Shown here: piece by piece, positions 43,042 through 54,417 of the stretch
Layout of the letters: every line of letters begins with the position of its first letter
How positions within the stretch are numbered: position 1 is the stretch's first letter
From: Deinandra increscens subsp. villosa
Taxonomy: Eukaryota > Streptophyta > Magnoliopsida > Asterales > Asteraceae
Direction: 5' to 3'
DNA length: 64,000 nt
NCBI GenBank assembly: GCA_039602395.1
Contig: JBCNJP010000008.1
Span: 18,792,354 to 18,856,353, forward strand
Position numbers and translations under genes: made by a program
Notes under the pieces: model-generated
Database searches by the model: none
Seen by the model: the letters and a program-made list of their open reading frames with translations, nothing else
What the model was told of the DNA's origin: nothing

Positions 43042-45542
43042 TATTCCCCCTTGACTGATGCTTTCAAATCTGTTCAATTGTTGAAGAATTGTTATGTCGT
43101 ACATCTTCAATGAGTAACTGATAAACCCGATACTTTCTATCGTAGAGATTCCTCCTTTGAATAAGCTTCTTCTGTTCTTGTTTCTCCAGTCGAGAGCCAA
43201 GTGTTCCGCTCACTCGGTTCACACGGTCGGGTACAATACTGAGAAAATGCTGAACATCGGAGTTAAAACCGCGACAAACTGAATCAGATAAACCAGTCAA
43301 TCATCGAACATGCTCTAACTCCGGATAATCGACCCGATAATCCAGTTCCATATTAATTCCTCCTATTTCTCTAAATCCCTCTAAAAAACATCCGATACGG
43401 AAGCGAAAAATCAGATGCATGGAGTCGAACCGTCTTACTCGGTTTCCTAGAGAAACCGGATAAACAATCTTGAAATCGGACAATCTCATGAAAAACCGGA
43501 AGCCGGATGCTGACAGTTGTGAATAATCCGCTGACTGAGGTTGGATGCGATAATAAGTATAAGTGTCAAATCTGTGAATATTTTGAGATCCCGAGCAAAA
43601 AATAATCATAACTGGAGTCTTCGTAATTTTGGGCGAAGAAAAACGAGCTCGGAATAATATTCCGTGAAGATCTCGGAGTTAAACGGGCGAAAACGGCGCA
43701 ATCTGAAAAATTCCGTCAATTTTCGTCAAGTAACGGCTTCTTGAGAGATTTAACTGGAAAAATTCCAAAATTAACTGAGATTCCTATTTATCGGGTTAGT
43801 TGACATCCGCGTTGCATCAGCTAAAAATAAAACCGTGAGACATAACGAGAAAGTTGAATAGTTAACCGGCTAAGAAGCTAACCCGTCAGTGGTCGATAGC
43901 TAACATGCGCGTGACGTCAATAAACGAGAACCCCAAAAAATAAAATGGAATAAATCCACGACCACTAAAAATTTTCGCAATTCCGTTTGGGCGTTATCTC
44001 CGTCAATCTTGTAAAAGACTTATAGGAAAAAAAACCCCGCATTTAACAAAAATGCTGAAAAATAATTAGTTGGTAAAAAATTCCTCAAAGAAAGTCATAA
44101 TCCGTGTGAAATTAAATCCACCAATCAGGTTCAAGCTCTAGAAGACCAGAATTCGTGTGTTCATGAACAGGCCAATCAGAATGAGCATTAAATATGATCT
44201 GACGGGCGAAAAATGAGGGATTTAATGGACTGGAATGATCAATCCGTGTGAGATGGGCAGCATCCAATTAGATGCGGACAGCAATTAAGCCTTCAACGGC
44301 TCTTTATTCCAACAGGCGGGCCCCATGCGAAAATTTCCTCCACTCAGCTCGCGACAACAGAAAAATAAAGGACAGGGTTGACCGACAATTTTATGAGACA
44401 ATTATCTTTCCACCATTAGCTGGCTGACACGTCATTCCGTCACCCTTCTCCTTCCTTAAACCTGTCGACAACACCGAAACCCTAATAATGTTCGCCGGAA
44501 ATATGAGTTACCACCGGAAAAACGTGTTCTTCCCGTAACTCGACGAATACTTGACCAAATCCATCGAATTTTATACCGTTGGACTCGTAAGATCATCCTT
44601 TATCATCCTTAACGATCAGAATCCCTTGAAACAGTCTCGAACAAAAACCCAAAAATCAAGTCCGCTAACCAAACAAGTCCGCTAAGGACGATTTCAAGTC
44701 CGCTAACAGTTCGAGAAGTTCGCTAGGAGAAACCTGAAGTTCGCTAAGGAATCAAGTCCGCTAAGACTTAAACAAGTCCGCTAAGACAAAGTTCAAGTCC
44801 GCTAGAACGACATCAAGTCTGCTAGGAACAGTAGAAGTACGCTAGGACAATCTTCAAAGCTTCAAACCACTTAGAAAAATCTAGAAAATGAAGAACAATA
44901 TGAACACATACTTGATGATCTTCGAATCTGTCTCGAAAAGGAAAGGAGAACTCGAAATGATGCATGAAATGTGATAATAATTTGTCCATGATGTTGTTGT
45001 GGCCACCAACAACCCACAAACAACAACAGATCAGATCAAAACAGCTCTCGAATCTGGAAATCTTCAAGAACACGAAGAACACCAAGAACACACACTAAGT
45101 GTATGTTTTTCCAGACCTGCCCAAACGGTTGAGATTCAGACAAAACGAATGCTTCCAATGGATCCGTAACGCGTTTTCCACTAAGAATCACATCTCGTTT
45201 CATCCAAATCCATGAAGAAATGCCCAGAAAACTAAGAATCAAGCTCAAAAATCTTCAAAAAAAACCCGAAAAACGTGAAAACTATAACAGCTTCGAAAAA
45301 CAGCTCGGATCTCTAGTTTTCTCACCAGACTTCAACATGTGGAAGATAAACAATCATCAAGATAGACTCAATGAACAATAACCTAACATCTAACAACATC
45401 AGATATGTCCAGAATCCATCTATAATGAAGAAAAAAATAGAAAAAGTCTCAAAAATGGGTTTTCTCATCTTCACCCATTCAAGCTCAAAATCATAGATTC
45501 GAGTGACCAGATTCACGGTGAGATGAATCTGATCGGTACCCG

Positions 45543-45554
45543 CTCTAATACCAT
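45543..45554 (-). promoter_or_regulatory. E9 primer binding site
   Basis: Minus-strand TGGTATTAGAGC, one mismatch to the usual TGGTATCAGAGC, adjoining LTR end GGTCCTGACA. Confidence 0.8.
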
Positions 45555-45555
45555 T

Positions 45556-46172
45556 TGTCAGGACCGATTTTCACATCAAGAATCATGACTTTGAGCGAGA
45601 ATGAAGATCAGATTCGAAAAACCCGAAGGAGACGATGACGGAGATGAATCTAGGAAATCATAAACAAGAAAGATGATGAACAATGTCGAATGATTTCATT
45701 GAACCGAATGATTAGTTACAAGAAATCATGACAACACTCTCTCATGGAAATTCATGACTCACTCTCTCTCTCTCTAGAATGGAAATCTCACACTCTACAA
45801 GAAATCATCATCTCCATATTTTGGAGACTTCTTTTTTTGGAAGGGGCACCCTCACTATATATAGTGCGGGTGACTGACAACAGAAAAATAAATGAACAAA
45901 AATTACAAGTAAATCAAATAACATGAAATATTAATTAAATCAAAATTGATTTAATTAATACGAAGCTTGACTCGTTCGAACGGATCTTCCGTTGACTTTT
46001 ACGTTGACCGTTGACCCGAACGGTTGACTTTTCAAGAAAACGGTCTTCGGTCCAATATCGCAAGCCTCGAGCATCACAACCCAGTCTCTAAATCAATTCA
46101 CATAGATTCTTCAGTCGAATGCTTTGGTAAACAGATTTGATGGCGTCAGTCACCTAGATTTTTGTTCCAACA
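45556..46172 (-). repeat. E9 5' LTR
   Basis: 617 bp, minus-strand TGTTGGAACAAAAATC to CGGTCCTGACA. Ends are shared with the E1/E6 LTR family although the body differs. Confidence 0.88.
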
Positions 46173-46545
46173 GAATCTTCAATAATTCCTCTTTAACCCA
46201 ACAACAAGTCAAAATTTGGTTGGTTCAGTCTAAGTTTTGGGTCATTTACAAGTGTTTATACAATACTTTCATCTAAGTCAAAATTTAATGGAGATTTAGA
46301 TCTGGCTCCTTATTTTCCAGATTTTAAAATTTTTACACACACAAATTGTTTACTTCCTATGATACTTACTTTTGTTAATCATGATATTCCAGTTGCTTGT
46401 GATCATTTTGGAGTATATGCACTATGTGAGTTAGTTTATGTCATTGATACTTATATGAAAAGCTTTGTCACTATCACGAGTCTAGTGTGACATGACATTC
46501 ATCTAGTGTCAAATTAGATATAATCGTGTAATTCTATATGTGCAG

Positions 46546-46814
46546 ATGCCTCCCAGACAAGCTGTTGAAGCTTTAGAGTTTGGTCGCCTGCACAACAGAA
46601 GGTGCGTGTTTAACAAAAATTGGGAAGGTGCTGACGAGCAAGCCATTGACCTATTGCTACAATCAACTTGGGTAACAGCAATGCAGATCAACCCTGTTAT
46701 CTACAAGGGTATTATTGAGGCTTTCTGGAACAATGCTCAATCTGCAGAGCTTGATGATGGATCAGACGTAATAAGGTCCAGGATCTAAAACATTGATGTT
46801 GAAATTACTGAAGA
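46546..46814 (+). pseudogene. E8 third ORF, N-terminal fragment
   Basis: Starts MPPRQAVEALEFGRL at the same acceptor-ATG junction as E1 (ATATGTGCAG/ATG). It reads through the position where E1 has its first stop (LQSTWVTAMQ), so that E1 stop is a later mutation. It stops itself at TAA 46786 and is cut after about 46814 by a solo LTR. The upstream 46173-46545 is intron sequence matching 3460-3780. Confidence 0.85.
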
Positions 46815-47433
46815 GAAATAGGACGAATTTTACAAGCAACCCGTGAGATGATGATGAGTAAGAACGAGGTTCGGATGAGAAAACCCGTGAGACGATGATG
46901 ATCGAGATGAATCACGGAAATCATAAACAAGAAGAAACATGATGAACTAGTCGAATGATTTTATTGAACCGAATGATTAGTTACAAGAAATCATGACAAC
47001 ACTCTCTCTCTCTCTCTAGAAATCCATGACTCACTCTCTCTCTAGAATGGAAATCTCACACTCTACAAGAAAATCATCATCTCCATACTCAGAGAGTCCT
47101 TTTCTTGTAATGGGGCACCCTCACTATATATATAATGAGGGTGACTAACAAGTGAAAAACATAAAAATGAACAAAATACAAGATAAATTCAAATAACATA
47201 AAATATTAATTAAAACAAACTTGATTTAATTAATCTGAAGCTTGACTCGCTCGAACCGATCTTCCGGCCGTTGAGCCGAACGGTTGACTTTTCCAGAAAA
47301 CGGTCTTCAGTCCAATCTCGCAAGCCTCGAGCATCACAACCCGCGTCTCTGAATCATTTCACATGGATCCTTCAGTCGAATGCTTCGGTAAACATATTTG
47401 ATGGCGTCAGTCACATAGATTTTAGTTCCAACA
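46815..47433 (-). repeat. Solo LTR of the E9 family
   Basis: Aligns with the E9 LTRs over its whole length and ends GTTCCAACA, but has neither PBS nor polypurine tract beside it, so it is read as a solo LTR. The left end has lost the expected TG and no target copy is evident. The next bases, 47434-47524, are unassigned. Confidence 0.8.
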
Positions 47434-47719
47434 AAGGTATGAACAATGAATCCAAAATAGTTGAGTACTCGTATGTGTCTGGTCACGCTCGAAAGCTTCT
47501 GATGTTTACTAGTGGAGTCACGTCGTTTAGGCTAGAGGTGCACAAATCGGTTAACCGGTTTTTAAAAAACCGGCTGGTTTTTTGGTCAAATAAAAAAACT
47601 GGTTTCTAGACTTGAACGGTTCGGTTAATAACTGGTTTTTAAGATGAAAAACCCGAACCTATGTAATTCCGGTTATAAACTGGACCAGTTAACCGGTAAC
47701 CGGCGAAAAAAAACCATTT

Positions 47720-47994
47720 TTTAAATTTTTTTTTATTTTTTTATTTTTTGCATTCTCGTATTCTCCTAGAACATATATTCTCATAACTAAATACAAAAAG
47801 TTACAATTTTTTTGGAATAAAGTTATATTTATGTGAGTAAATACTTCCACATTGCTAACTTACTAAATGGGGCTCCATATTTGCGAGCATATTTGGTTAG
47901 CGACTACGATAATACGTCTTCATCAAGGTCCTCCTCGTGATTGTAAGAACCTCGCAACAACCTAATCCGTTCGTAGTATATCATGTGAAAATTT
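47720..47994 (-). pseudogene. C-terminal part of the trihelix/NAM-like gene in the hAT
   Basis: Minus-strand reading gives a YNHEEDLDEDVLS segment, a stop, then SLTKYARKYGAPFSKLAMWKYL, which resembles the A..Y...YG.PF....W..L signature of NAM-associated/trihelix-like proteins often found in transposons. It is separated from its N-terminal part by E10. Confidence 0.5.
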
Positions 47995-48522
47995 TGTAAG
48001 GATCGAAATAACCCAAACACGATATCACAACCTCTAGTGAATGTGCGGAATCCAAACACTAAAGTGATTCAAGATAAATCAAGAAAAATACGTAAAAGCA
48101 ATAAGAAAACAAGTAAGAACACAAACCGATTGAAGAGAACACTTTACTATTAATCACCGATTGGTTACACACTTGGTCGAAATTCTCAAAGAGAATTTCG
48201 AGATCACCAAAATCGCAAACACCTTGGAATCAACAACCCTAATTTTCTAATTAAGCTATCCTTATATAGGAGGAGATTAGCTTGGAAAACAAGCTAATCT
48301 ATCTTTGGTAACCCTAATTAATATAAAATTCCCGTATTTGACTTTAATGGCCCATAAAAGTCCACCTAAACTCATTCTAAATGAGCCCAAACATGTCTAA
48401 ATTGGCCCAATGACCCAATATAACCATAACCCAGCTAATTTTCACCTATTGTATCACATAAGCCTTCAAAATAGTCCGCCAATAGGTGATTTAATACACA
48501 AGCCACAAATTATTCCCTTACA
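47995..48522 (-). repeat. E10-family LTR, left copy
   Basis: 528 bp, TGTAAGGATC to CCCTTACA with a 7-bp terminal inverted repeat. It differs from the right copy at two positions only. It has AATTT on both sides (47990-47994 and 48523-48527), the pattern of a solo LTR, not of one end of a complete element. TATA-like CCTATATAAGG is on the minus strand near 48265. Confidence 0.92.
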
Positions 48523-48965
48523 AATTTCTTAGAATATTTTTAACTTTTTCCCATTTTGTCTTTATCTCATCAACTGTACGACTTGTAAAAATATAATCAT
48601 TGTACTCTGCCTCTTGACTCTCTATTCGTTCTAACTAATTCTCGTCAAGCGTTCCCTTAACTCGAATCCAATAATCATCCCCGATAGTTGAAGTATTATG
48701 GATATTCTGAACCTCTATTTCCCCTGCGACGTCGTTCATAATAATGATCAAATCTTCCTCCTCCTCATCGCTCTACCACCGTGTTTTAACGGGGTCCTAA
48801 ATAAAATACAAAGACACTATCAGTAATACAAAATATTTATTGATAGAAATTTGCAAACACAATAAAACAAACCTAAAGTATACTTAAAACTCTTACAAAA
48901 CACCTAAACATACTTAAGACATAAACATATTATTCCAAACACCCTAAACATACTTATTCCAAACC
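48523..48965 (-). repeat. Duplicate of hAT interior sequence
   Basis: About 440 bp, nearly identical to 53339-53778 (about six differences), including the middle part of the trihelix-like gene (DEIKTKWEKVKNILR). It lies where retroelement interior would be expected. Confidence 0.9.
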
Positions 48966-50100
48966 CATGTTCCTCATTTTCCCGGCTGTTTATCACTTAT
49001 TTATCTTTTAGGTGCATTAATTATGAACATCCGACAGTCACACACAAATCCTAGGTAATTAATATGTGCAGTCTATCAAGCTTGATCATTCCCTACCACA
49101 TATTTTCACATTCCCATATCCAGAGTTTTGAATCTTTTCTCGAGACTTGGTTGAGAAGAGAAAGAACAGATCATAAAAGAGATAGGAATAATATACAAAG
49201 ACTTATATGATTTCAACTTAGAGGCGTTTATCAGTCAGGTGGTAACCTTTCATCAAACACATAAGCCTAGTCACAAAGTCAGGGCTATAGGGTTTTGGAC
49301 GCTAGAGGGTCTCTTTTGTTGTGCACATTGGCATCTTTTGGGGTGTAAATTATATACAGCGATCTGAAAGCACGTTAATCCATACTAACCAGGTCTTTGC
49401 TCACGCAAAACAGAGGAAAGTCTGATTAACACGTCAACCATTCTACACCAAGTCATTGCTCACGCAAAGCAGAAGCAAGACTTGATGGACGGCTTTGACA
49501 TCCCCATATCTTTGCTCACACAAAACAGAGGGGACGCCGACTTTTTGAGATTTTCGATTCAACACTTTGGAGTCCGGCGTGTGTATCGGGAACAATTTCG
49601 CAGTCAAATAGAACAAGCACTTAACCTAAGTGTGTGTATCCCGTCAAATGACATACTTTATCTTTAAGTGTTTTGACCCATACCTTTGTTTTTGGAACTG
49701 AGCCTACCGAGCACATCACCTTTGATCATGTCTTTCACTTTTGCCTTACGCGTGTCAGTCATTCTGAGAACGGAAATATTTCACTTCCCACCTTCTTAAG
49801 CACACAAACAAAAGATTAAAAATTAAAAAACACAATGGAATTTTGAGGGGTCAACAATTTCATCTTTTCTATTCTTCCCCTTGCTTTTTGATTTTTAATA
49901 ACAACACACATTTTTATCTTTTCCTTCTTTTTGTTTTTTTGTTTTTTTTATAACTTGAACACACTGACACATCACTAAACATCGACTCACTAAACACAAT
50001 TGGCCAAGTTAACCTTCAAAGTTTATCTTTTGAAAAATTTCAGAAATGGGTTTTGTTTAATGCACTACCAGACTTCACATCAAATTAGCCAAGAAACGAA
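48966..50100 (-). other. E10 non-coding interior
   Basis: No coding signal. Contains the three-stem-loop cluster (49374-49534) and AT-rich sequence. Most of pol is missing between this spacer and the protease fragment. Confidence 0.6.
49374..49534 (-). ncRNA. Three tandem stem-loops, E10 copy
   Basis: Unit 1: GTTAATC (49374-49380) pairs with GATTAAC (49424-49430). Unit 2: CCAT (49438-49441) with ATGG (49485-49488), plus CAAGTC (49449-49454) with GACTTG (49479-49484). Unit 3: TCCCC (49501-49505) with GGGGA (49530-49534). The core is (T)TTGCTCACGCAAA(A/G)CAGA.G.AA. In element sense GACTTTCCTCTG...GCGTGAGCAAAGACCTG resembles the E2/E3 core (GACTTTCTCTGCGTG...GACCTGAT). Stems are shorter, so support is weaker than for E2 and E3. 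Confidence 0.6.
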
Positions 50101-50103
50101 CAA

Positions 50104-50289
50104 TCAAGACAGTACCTTGCTGATTTTGCCAGATTTACCTCTTACCAGAAGAACATCCGTACTATTGAGAATCTGCATGTCATGTAGTTGAGAGATGCCT
50201 TCTATCATGTGCCTGGAACAATCACTTTCATAAACAAATAAGTTAATGGAAGTCATCCTTGACTGTTCCTGCACAAGGTGAGAGATCAA
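50104..50289 (-). pseudogene. pol: E10 pol, protease fragment
   Basis: VYESDCSRHMIEGISQLHD is a degenerate W.DSGCSRHMTG protease motif (Gly lost). It starts 17 bases after the gag stop at a TTGTGCAG/G acceptor-like site but in another frame from gag. The rest of pol is absent. Confidence 0.75.
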
Positions 50290-52376
50290 TTAGCCATAAG
50301 TACCCAGGCCATTGTGGTTCTGGGTATACGTGAAGAGTCAGTGAAAGAAATTTCTTTTAAAAACATTCCCTTGGTAACATCAGGGATTGGGGGTGTGGCT
50401 GCCTTGGTTGGACTGAGAATGTCCTTTTTGTTGACATCTCTGGGTTTGTGATTTTCTTTCCCAAAAACTTGTGGTTTTCTCGGTGGATTCTTATTAGAAT
50501 TTTGAACTCTTATTTCTTGAAATTGTTTGGAGTGTTTCTTGTACACTCCAGTAGGCTTGAAAGTCAAGTTCACAACTTTTGAAACATTCCACCTGTCGTC
50601 CTTCCTCCAACCATTTGATTTAGCTGAACCAACTGGATTTGGATGGATGGGTGATTTTGAAACAGTTTTGAAAACAGATCTTAAAACTGGTGTTGGGGAT
50701 TCAACAGATTTTGGTCTCCAAGCTGTTTTGACAGATTTCTGAGATGCTTTGTTTTCTTTAAAAATGGTCTTTGGCCGTTGCTTAGGAGCCTTGGGTTTCT
50801 GCTGAACTTTGTGACTCTGAGGTGCTTGTTTCTGCACCTTGGGTTTTGATGGACTGGGCCTTGGAGTTGGGTCACTTTGTTTTTGGGTCCTTGGACTAGG
50901 TCTCAGATGAACCCTTTTCGGATAATAGGGTTCATAAGGTCGGTATAAACAGTTTCTTGCCACGTGTCCTAGTCTACCACAGACATGGCAAGATTGTTTC
51001 TTTGGTTATGCGGGAGCCTGTGGTTGGTTACGCCCACTGGAAATCCAAGTTGGTTTTGAACAATTTTTGTGGATCCAATGGGTTTTACCGTGGGGCTTTG
51101 TGGTTAAAATGTACTCCCGCTGAACTGGCTTAAGCTGGTCATATGCCGAATTGATTTCTGGGTATGGGACAAAATCATGAGGTCTAAGGTCCCGCACTTT
51201 CTGCACATTTTGATCATGACAATCATTCTTATTTTCTGTAGGTTTCCCACCCAACACCCCACCATTTGTGAGTTTGGGACCAGCAACCCGTGGTCTCTTA
51301 TCCCTTCTTAAAATTTTAACAGTTTTTAAGGGTTTCATAGGTTTAGCATCACATTTCCCAAAGTTAAACACACTACAAGTAACAGATTCATCAAACACAG
51401 TTGACTTGGGAAATGCTGACTCAGACTCAAAACTTTTTGAAGCAAAATTATCAGTTTTAAAAACTGGAAACTTTTGACTCTCAAAGCAAACACTTTTTCC
51501 CCTTGAACCTGCTTCTTCATTTACTTTATCTGCACAAGAAGTAGAAGTGTTAGTAATGTTAGAAACAGGAGCAGAAATTATAATGGGGCAAGCAGCAAGT
51601 TTCTTTTCTATTTCAGCCTTAGCTTCTAAAGAGGTCTTTGGACACTCATAGTCTGGGATCATTTCATGCATCAAAGGCATCGGTACTGTATGAGTGGATT
51701 TTTTATCTTTTACCTCAGTACCGAGACCCAAACCAGAGTTGGCTTTTAGATGTCGCATTCGAGCATCTGTGTTATAGAAAAGAGAACTAGCCTTCATCAT
51801 TTCTGACACAATTTTATCATTTCGTTCAACCTTGGTTTGCGATGTTTCTAATTTGGCTTTAAGTTGTTCAACTTCAGATTTTAATGTGTCAATTTCTTCA
51901 TTAGCAATTCTAAGATATGTAGTTTTATCACTCAATTGCCTTTGAAGATTCTTAATATCGACTTTGGCAGCTTCTAGTTTTTCACTTAATGTTTTACTCC
52001 TACCTTTGTACTCTCGCAGGTCTCTATCAAATAGTTCACGATTTAACGTTTCATTAAAGAACTTGCGTTGCCAGTCTTGAGATTCATTAAATGTAATTTG
52101 GCACTTAGGGTTAGAACATACCTCATTGTTGCTGGTAGATACAGAATTACCTGGAAGAAAGGATGTCATGAATGTCTTTGATTGAACTTCTGGATCAAAG
52201 AGTGGGTTTTCGATCGGAAAGTGGGTTTTCGTTCGAAAAGGGTTGGATCGAAAAGTACTTTTCAATCGGACAAGGGGTCGGTCGAAAAGCAGACTTCTCG
52301 ATCGAAAAGTGTCAGCGGATCGAAAAGTCTCAGTGGGGACTTTCCGATCGAAAAGAGAAGCTGATCGAAAAGTCAC
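50286..52376 (-). pseudogene. gag: E10 gag, lacking the N-terminal domain
   Basis: No UBN2 domain. The first 60 or so residues are translated word array (FDRK/FRS repeats). A coiled coil follows (KLEAAKVDIKNLQRQLSDKT onward, about 51850-52010), then a Lys/Ser-rich region, a TAA near 51006, and in the same frame the zinc knuckle CHVCGRLGHVARNC (50949-50990). The tail is basic and Pro/Lys-rich (KVQKQAPQSHKVQQKPK), ending MAWVLMAN, the usual W-V ending. The open length is Gag-like only from about 52170 on. Confidence 0.8.
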
Positions 52377-52665
52377 AGGGGGACTTTCCGATCGAAATGC
52401 TCTGATCGAAAAGTCACAGGGGGACTTTCCGATCGAAATGGGCTGATCGAAAAGTCACAAGGGAACTTTCCGATCGAAATGGGCTGATCGAAAAGTCACA
52501 AGGGGGACTTTTCGATCGACAGATGGCTGATCGAAAAGTCACAAGGGGACTTTCCGATCCAAATGGCGCGACAGAAAAGGGTTTTCGATCAGCCTGGCTG
52601 ATCGAAAAGTCACAGGCTGGGTCGAAAAGTCACTAAATCTCGAGCAATTGGTCACGACCACTTCT
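52185..52665 (-). repeat. E10 leader array of TCGATCGAAAAGTC words
   Basis: About 20 copies of CGATCGAAAAGTCACAGGGG / ACTTTCCGATCGAAA in both orientations around a TTTCGATCGAAA palindrome. Repeat spacing is about 35-45 bp in 52375-52560. It lies between PBS and gag and runs into the gag reading frame. Confidence 0.88.
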
Positions 52666-52795
52666 GATTTTTTCGAAACCTGCAAAAAAACAATTTTCCA
52701 AACCTTGCTACTGCGAAAAACACCACAAAACTCAAACGGTTAGTTGACAAAAACTTGAATCGGATATCGCAAGAGCCTCGAAACTTGCGTTTCTT

Positions 52796-52808
52796 GGCTC
52801 TGATACCA
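52796..52808 (-). promoter_or_regulatory. E10 primer binding site
   Basis: Minus-strand TGGTATCAGAGCC beside LTR end CCTTACA, which fixes E10 as a minus-strand element. Confidence 0.92.
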
Positions 52809-52810
52809 AT

Positions 52811-53338
52811 TGTAAGGATCGAAATAACCCAAACACGATATCACAACCTCTAGTGAATGTGCGGAATCCAAACACTAAAGTGATTCAAGATAAATCAAGA
52901 AAAATACGTAAAAGCAATAAGAAAACAAGTAAGAACACAAACCGATTGAAGAGAACACTTTACTATTAATCACCGATTGGTTAGACACTTGGTCGAAATT
53001 CTCAAAGAGAATTTCGAGATCACCAAAATCGCAAACACCTTGGAATCAACAACCCTAATTTTCTAATTAAGCTATCCTTATATAGGAGGAGATTAGCTTG
53101 GAAAACAAGCTAATCTATCTTTGGTAACCCTAATTAATATAAAATTCCCGTATTTGACTTTAATGGCCCATAAAAGTCCACCTAAACTCATTCTAAATGA
53201 GCTCAAACATGTCTAAATTGGCCCAATGACCCAATATAACCATAACCCAGCTAATTTTCACCTATTGTATCACATAAGCCTTCAAAATAGTCCGCCAATA
53301 GGTGATTTAATACACAAGCCACAAATTATTCCCTTACA
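52811..53338 (-). repeat. E10 5' LTR, right copy
   Basis: 528 bp, same ends as 47995-48522, followed by AATTT (53339-53343). Confidence 0.93.
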
Positions 53339-53343
53339 AATTT

Positions 53344-54100
53344 CTTAAAATATTTTTAACTTTTTCCCATTTTGTCTTTATCTCATCAACTGTACGACTT
53401 GTAAAAATATAATCATTGTACTCTGCCTCTTGACTCTCTATTCGTTCTAACTAATTCTCGTCAAGCGTTCCCTTAACTTGAATCCAATAATCATCCCCGA
53501 TAGTTGAAGTATTATGGATATTCTGAACCTCTATTTCCCTTGCGACGTCGTTCATAATAATGATCAAATCTTCCTCCTCCTCATCGCTCTACCACCGTGT
53601 TTTAACGGGGTCCTAAATAAAATACAAAGACACTATCAGTAATACAAAATCTTTATTGATAAAAATTTGCAAACACAATAAAACAAACCTAAAGTATACT
53701 TAACACTCTTACAAAACACCTAAACATACTTAAGACATAAACATATTATTCCAAACACCCTAAACATACTTATTTCAAACACCTAAGCATACTTATAAAT
53801 AAAGTTAAAAACTTCAACAAATCCTCCAGTGGCGGGTTCAATGCACACGCATAGTGGTATTTGAACATGCTTTGAATATACTACCACATTTTTTACAACG
53901 TCAGACGCCCTGTTTGTTTGAATGACCATCATAAACATTGGTTCTTGTTGTCGTTGTGGGTTAACCACTACGTTTTCGTTGCTGGGGTTGTTGTTGACGT
54001 TGTCCACCATCGTGAGCTTAGTGAACGTTTTTGTGTGTGAATATTTATTTTGAAGTGTGCTAAGTCTACTAACACCACCACCACCTATTTATATGGGTTT
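53344..54100 (-). pseudogene. N-terminal and middle part of the trihelix/NAM-like gene in the hAT
   Basis: Minus-strand TATA box CCATATAAATAG (about 54088-54099) precedes ATG at 54010 (MVDNVNNNPSNENVVVN, to about 53783). A second segment (about 53620 to 53350) reads DPVKTRW.SDEEEEDLI, DDYWIQVKGTLDEN, a stop, then DEIKTKWEKVKNILR. That order (acidic W..EE, a W.R/QV block, then an LK.(R/K)W..(I/V) block) resembles the plant trihelix/NAM-like family. Interrupted by E10 at AATTT. Family call is tentative. Confidence 0.5.
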
Positions 54101-54417
54101 GGTGAGTTAAAAGTAAAACAAATGGCTCCCCAACGTTCAAAAAAGGTGGAAACGGTCATATGACCTTACTACAACATTCTAATTTTTTTAACGTTATTAA
54201 CCGGTTAACCGCTTAATAACGCTTTTAAAAAAACTGGTTACCGGTTAACCGGTTTATAGCCGGTTTGGCGCTGGAATCCCCTAACCGGTTCAGAATCACC
54301 GGTTGATATCGGTTCGTAACCGGTTCATGCAATACCGGTTATTAACCAGTTCGGTTACTGGTTAAAAAACTGGTCTGGTTCAGTTAACCGGTTTTTTTGT
54401 GCACCTCTAGTTTAGGG

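Larger units (their letters stand above)
42499..46172 (-). mobile_element. E9: non-autonomous LTR element in the E8 third intron
   Basis: LTRs at 42499-43041 (lacking about 75-95 bp at its left end) and 45556-46172. PBS-like TGGTATTAGAGCG lies next to the right LTR and a purine tract (plus-strand TATTCCCCCTTGAC, 43042-43055) next to the left LTR. The 2.5 kb interior has no gag or pol motif. AAGTCCGCTAAG words (44655-44845) lie on the leader side, the same word as E1. No 5-bp target copy could be matched because of the left-end loss. Confidence 0.85.
47533..54409. mobile_element. hAT transposon, non-autonomous, with a nested copia insertion
   Basis: Termini TAGAGGTGCACAAA and its inverse TTTGTGCACCTCTA. 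An 8-bp duplication flanks it: GTTTAGGC (47525-47532) and GTTTAGGG (54410-54417), one mismatch. Subterminal AACCGGTT-type motifs are dense at both ends (47545-47700 and 54190-54395). No hAT transposase domain is visible. Its own cargo is a decayed minus-strand gene. Confidence 0.92.

Noticed and set aside
47434..47524. Possible host exon between solo LTR and hAT
   Set aside because: About 90 bases read open (ESKIVEYSYVSGHARKLL), but no recognisable family, no start and no second exon.
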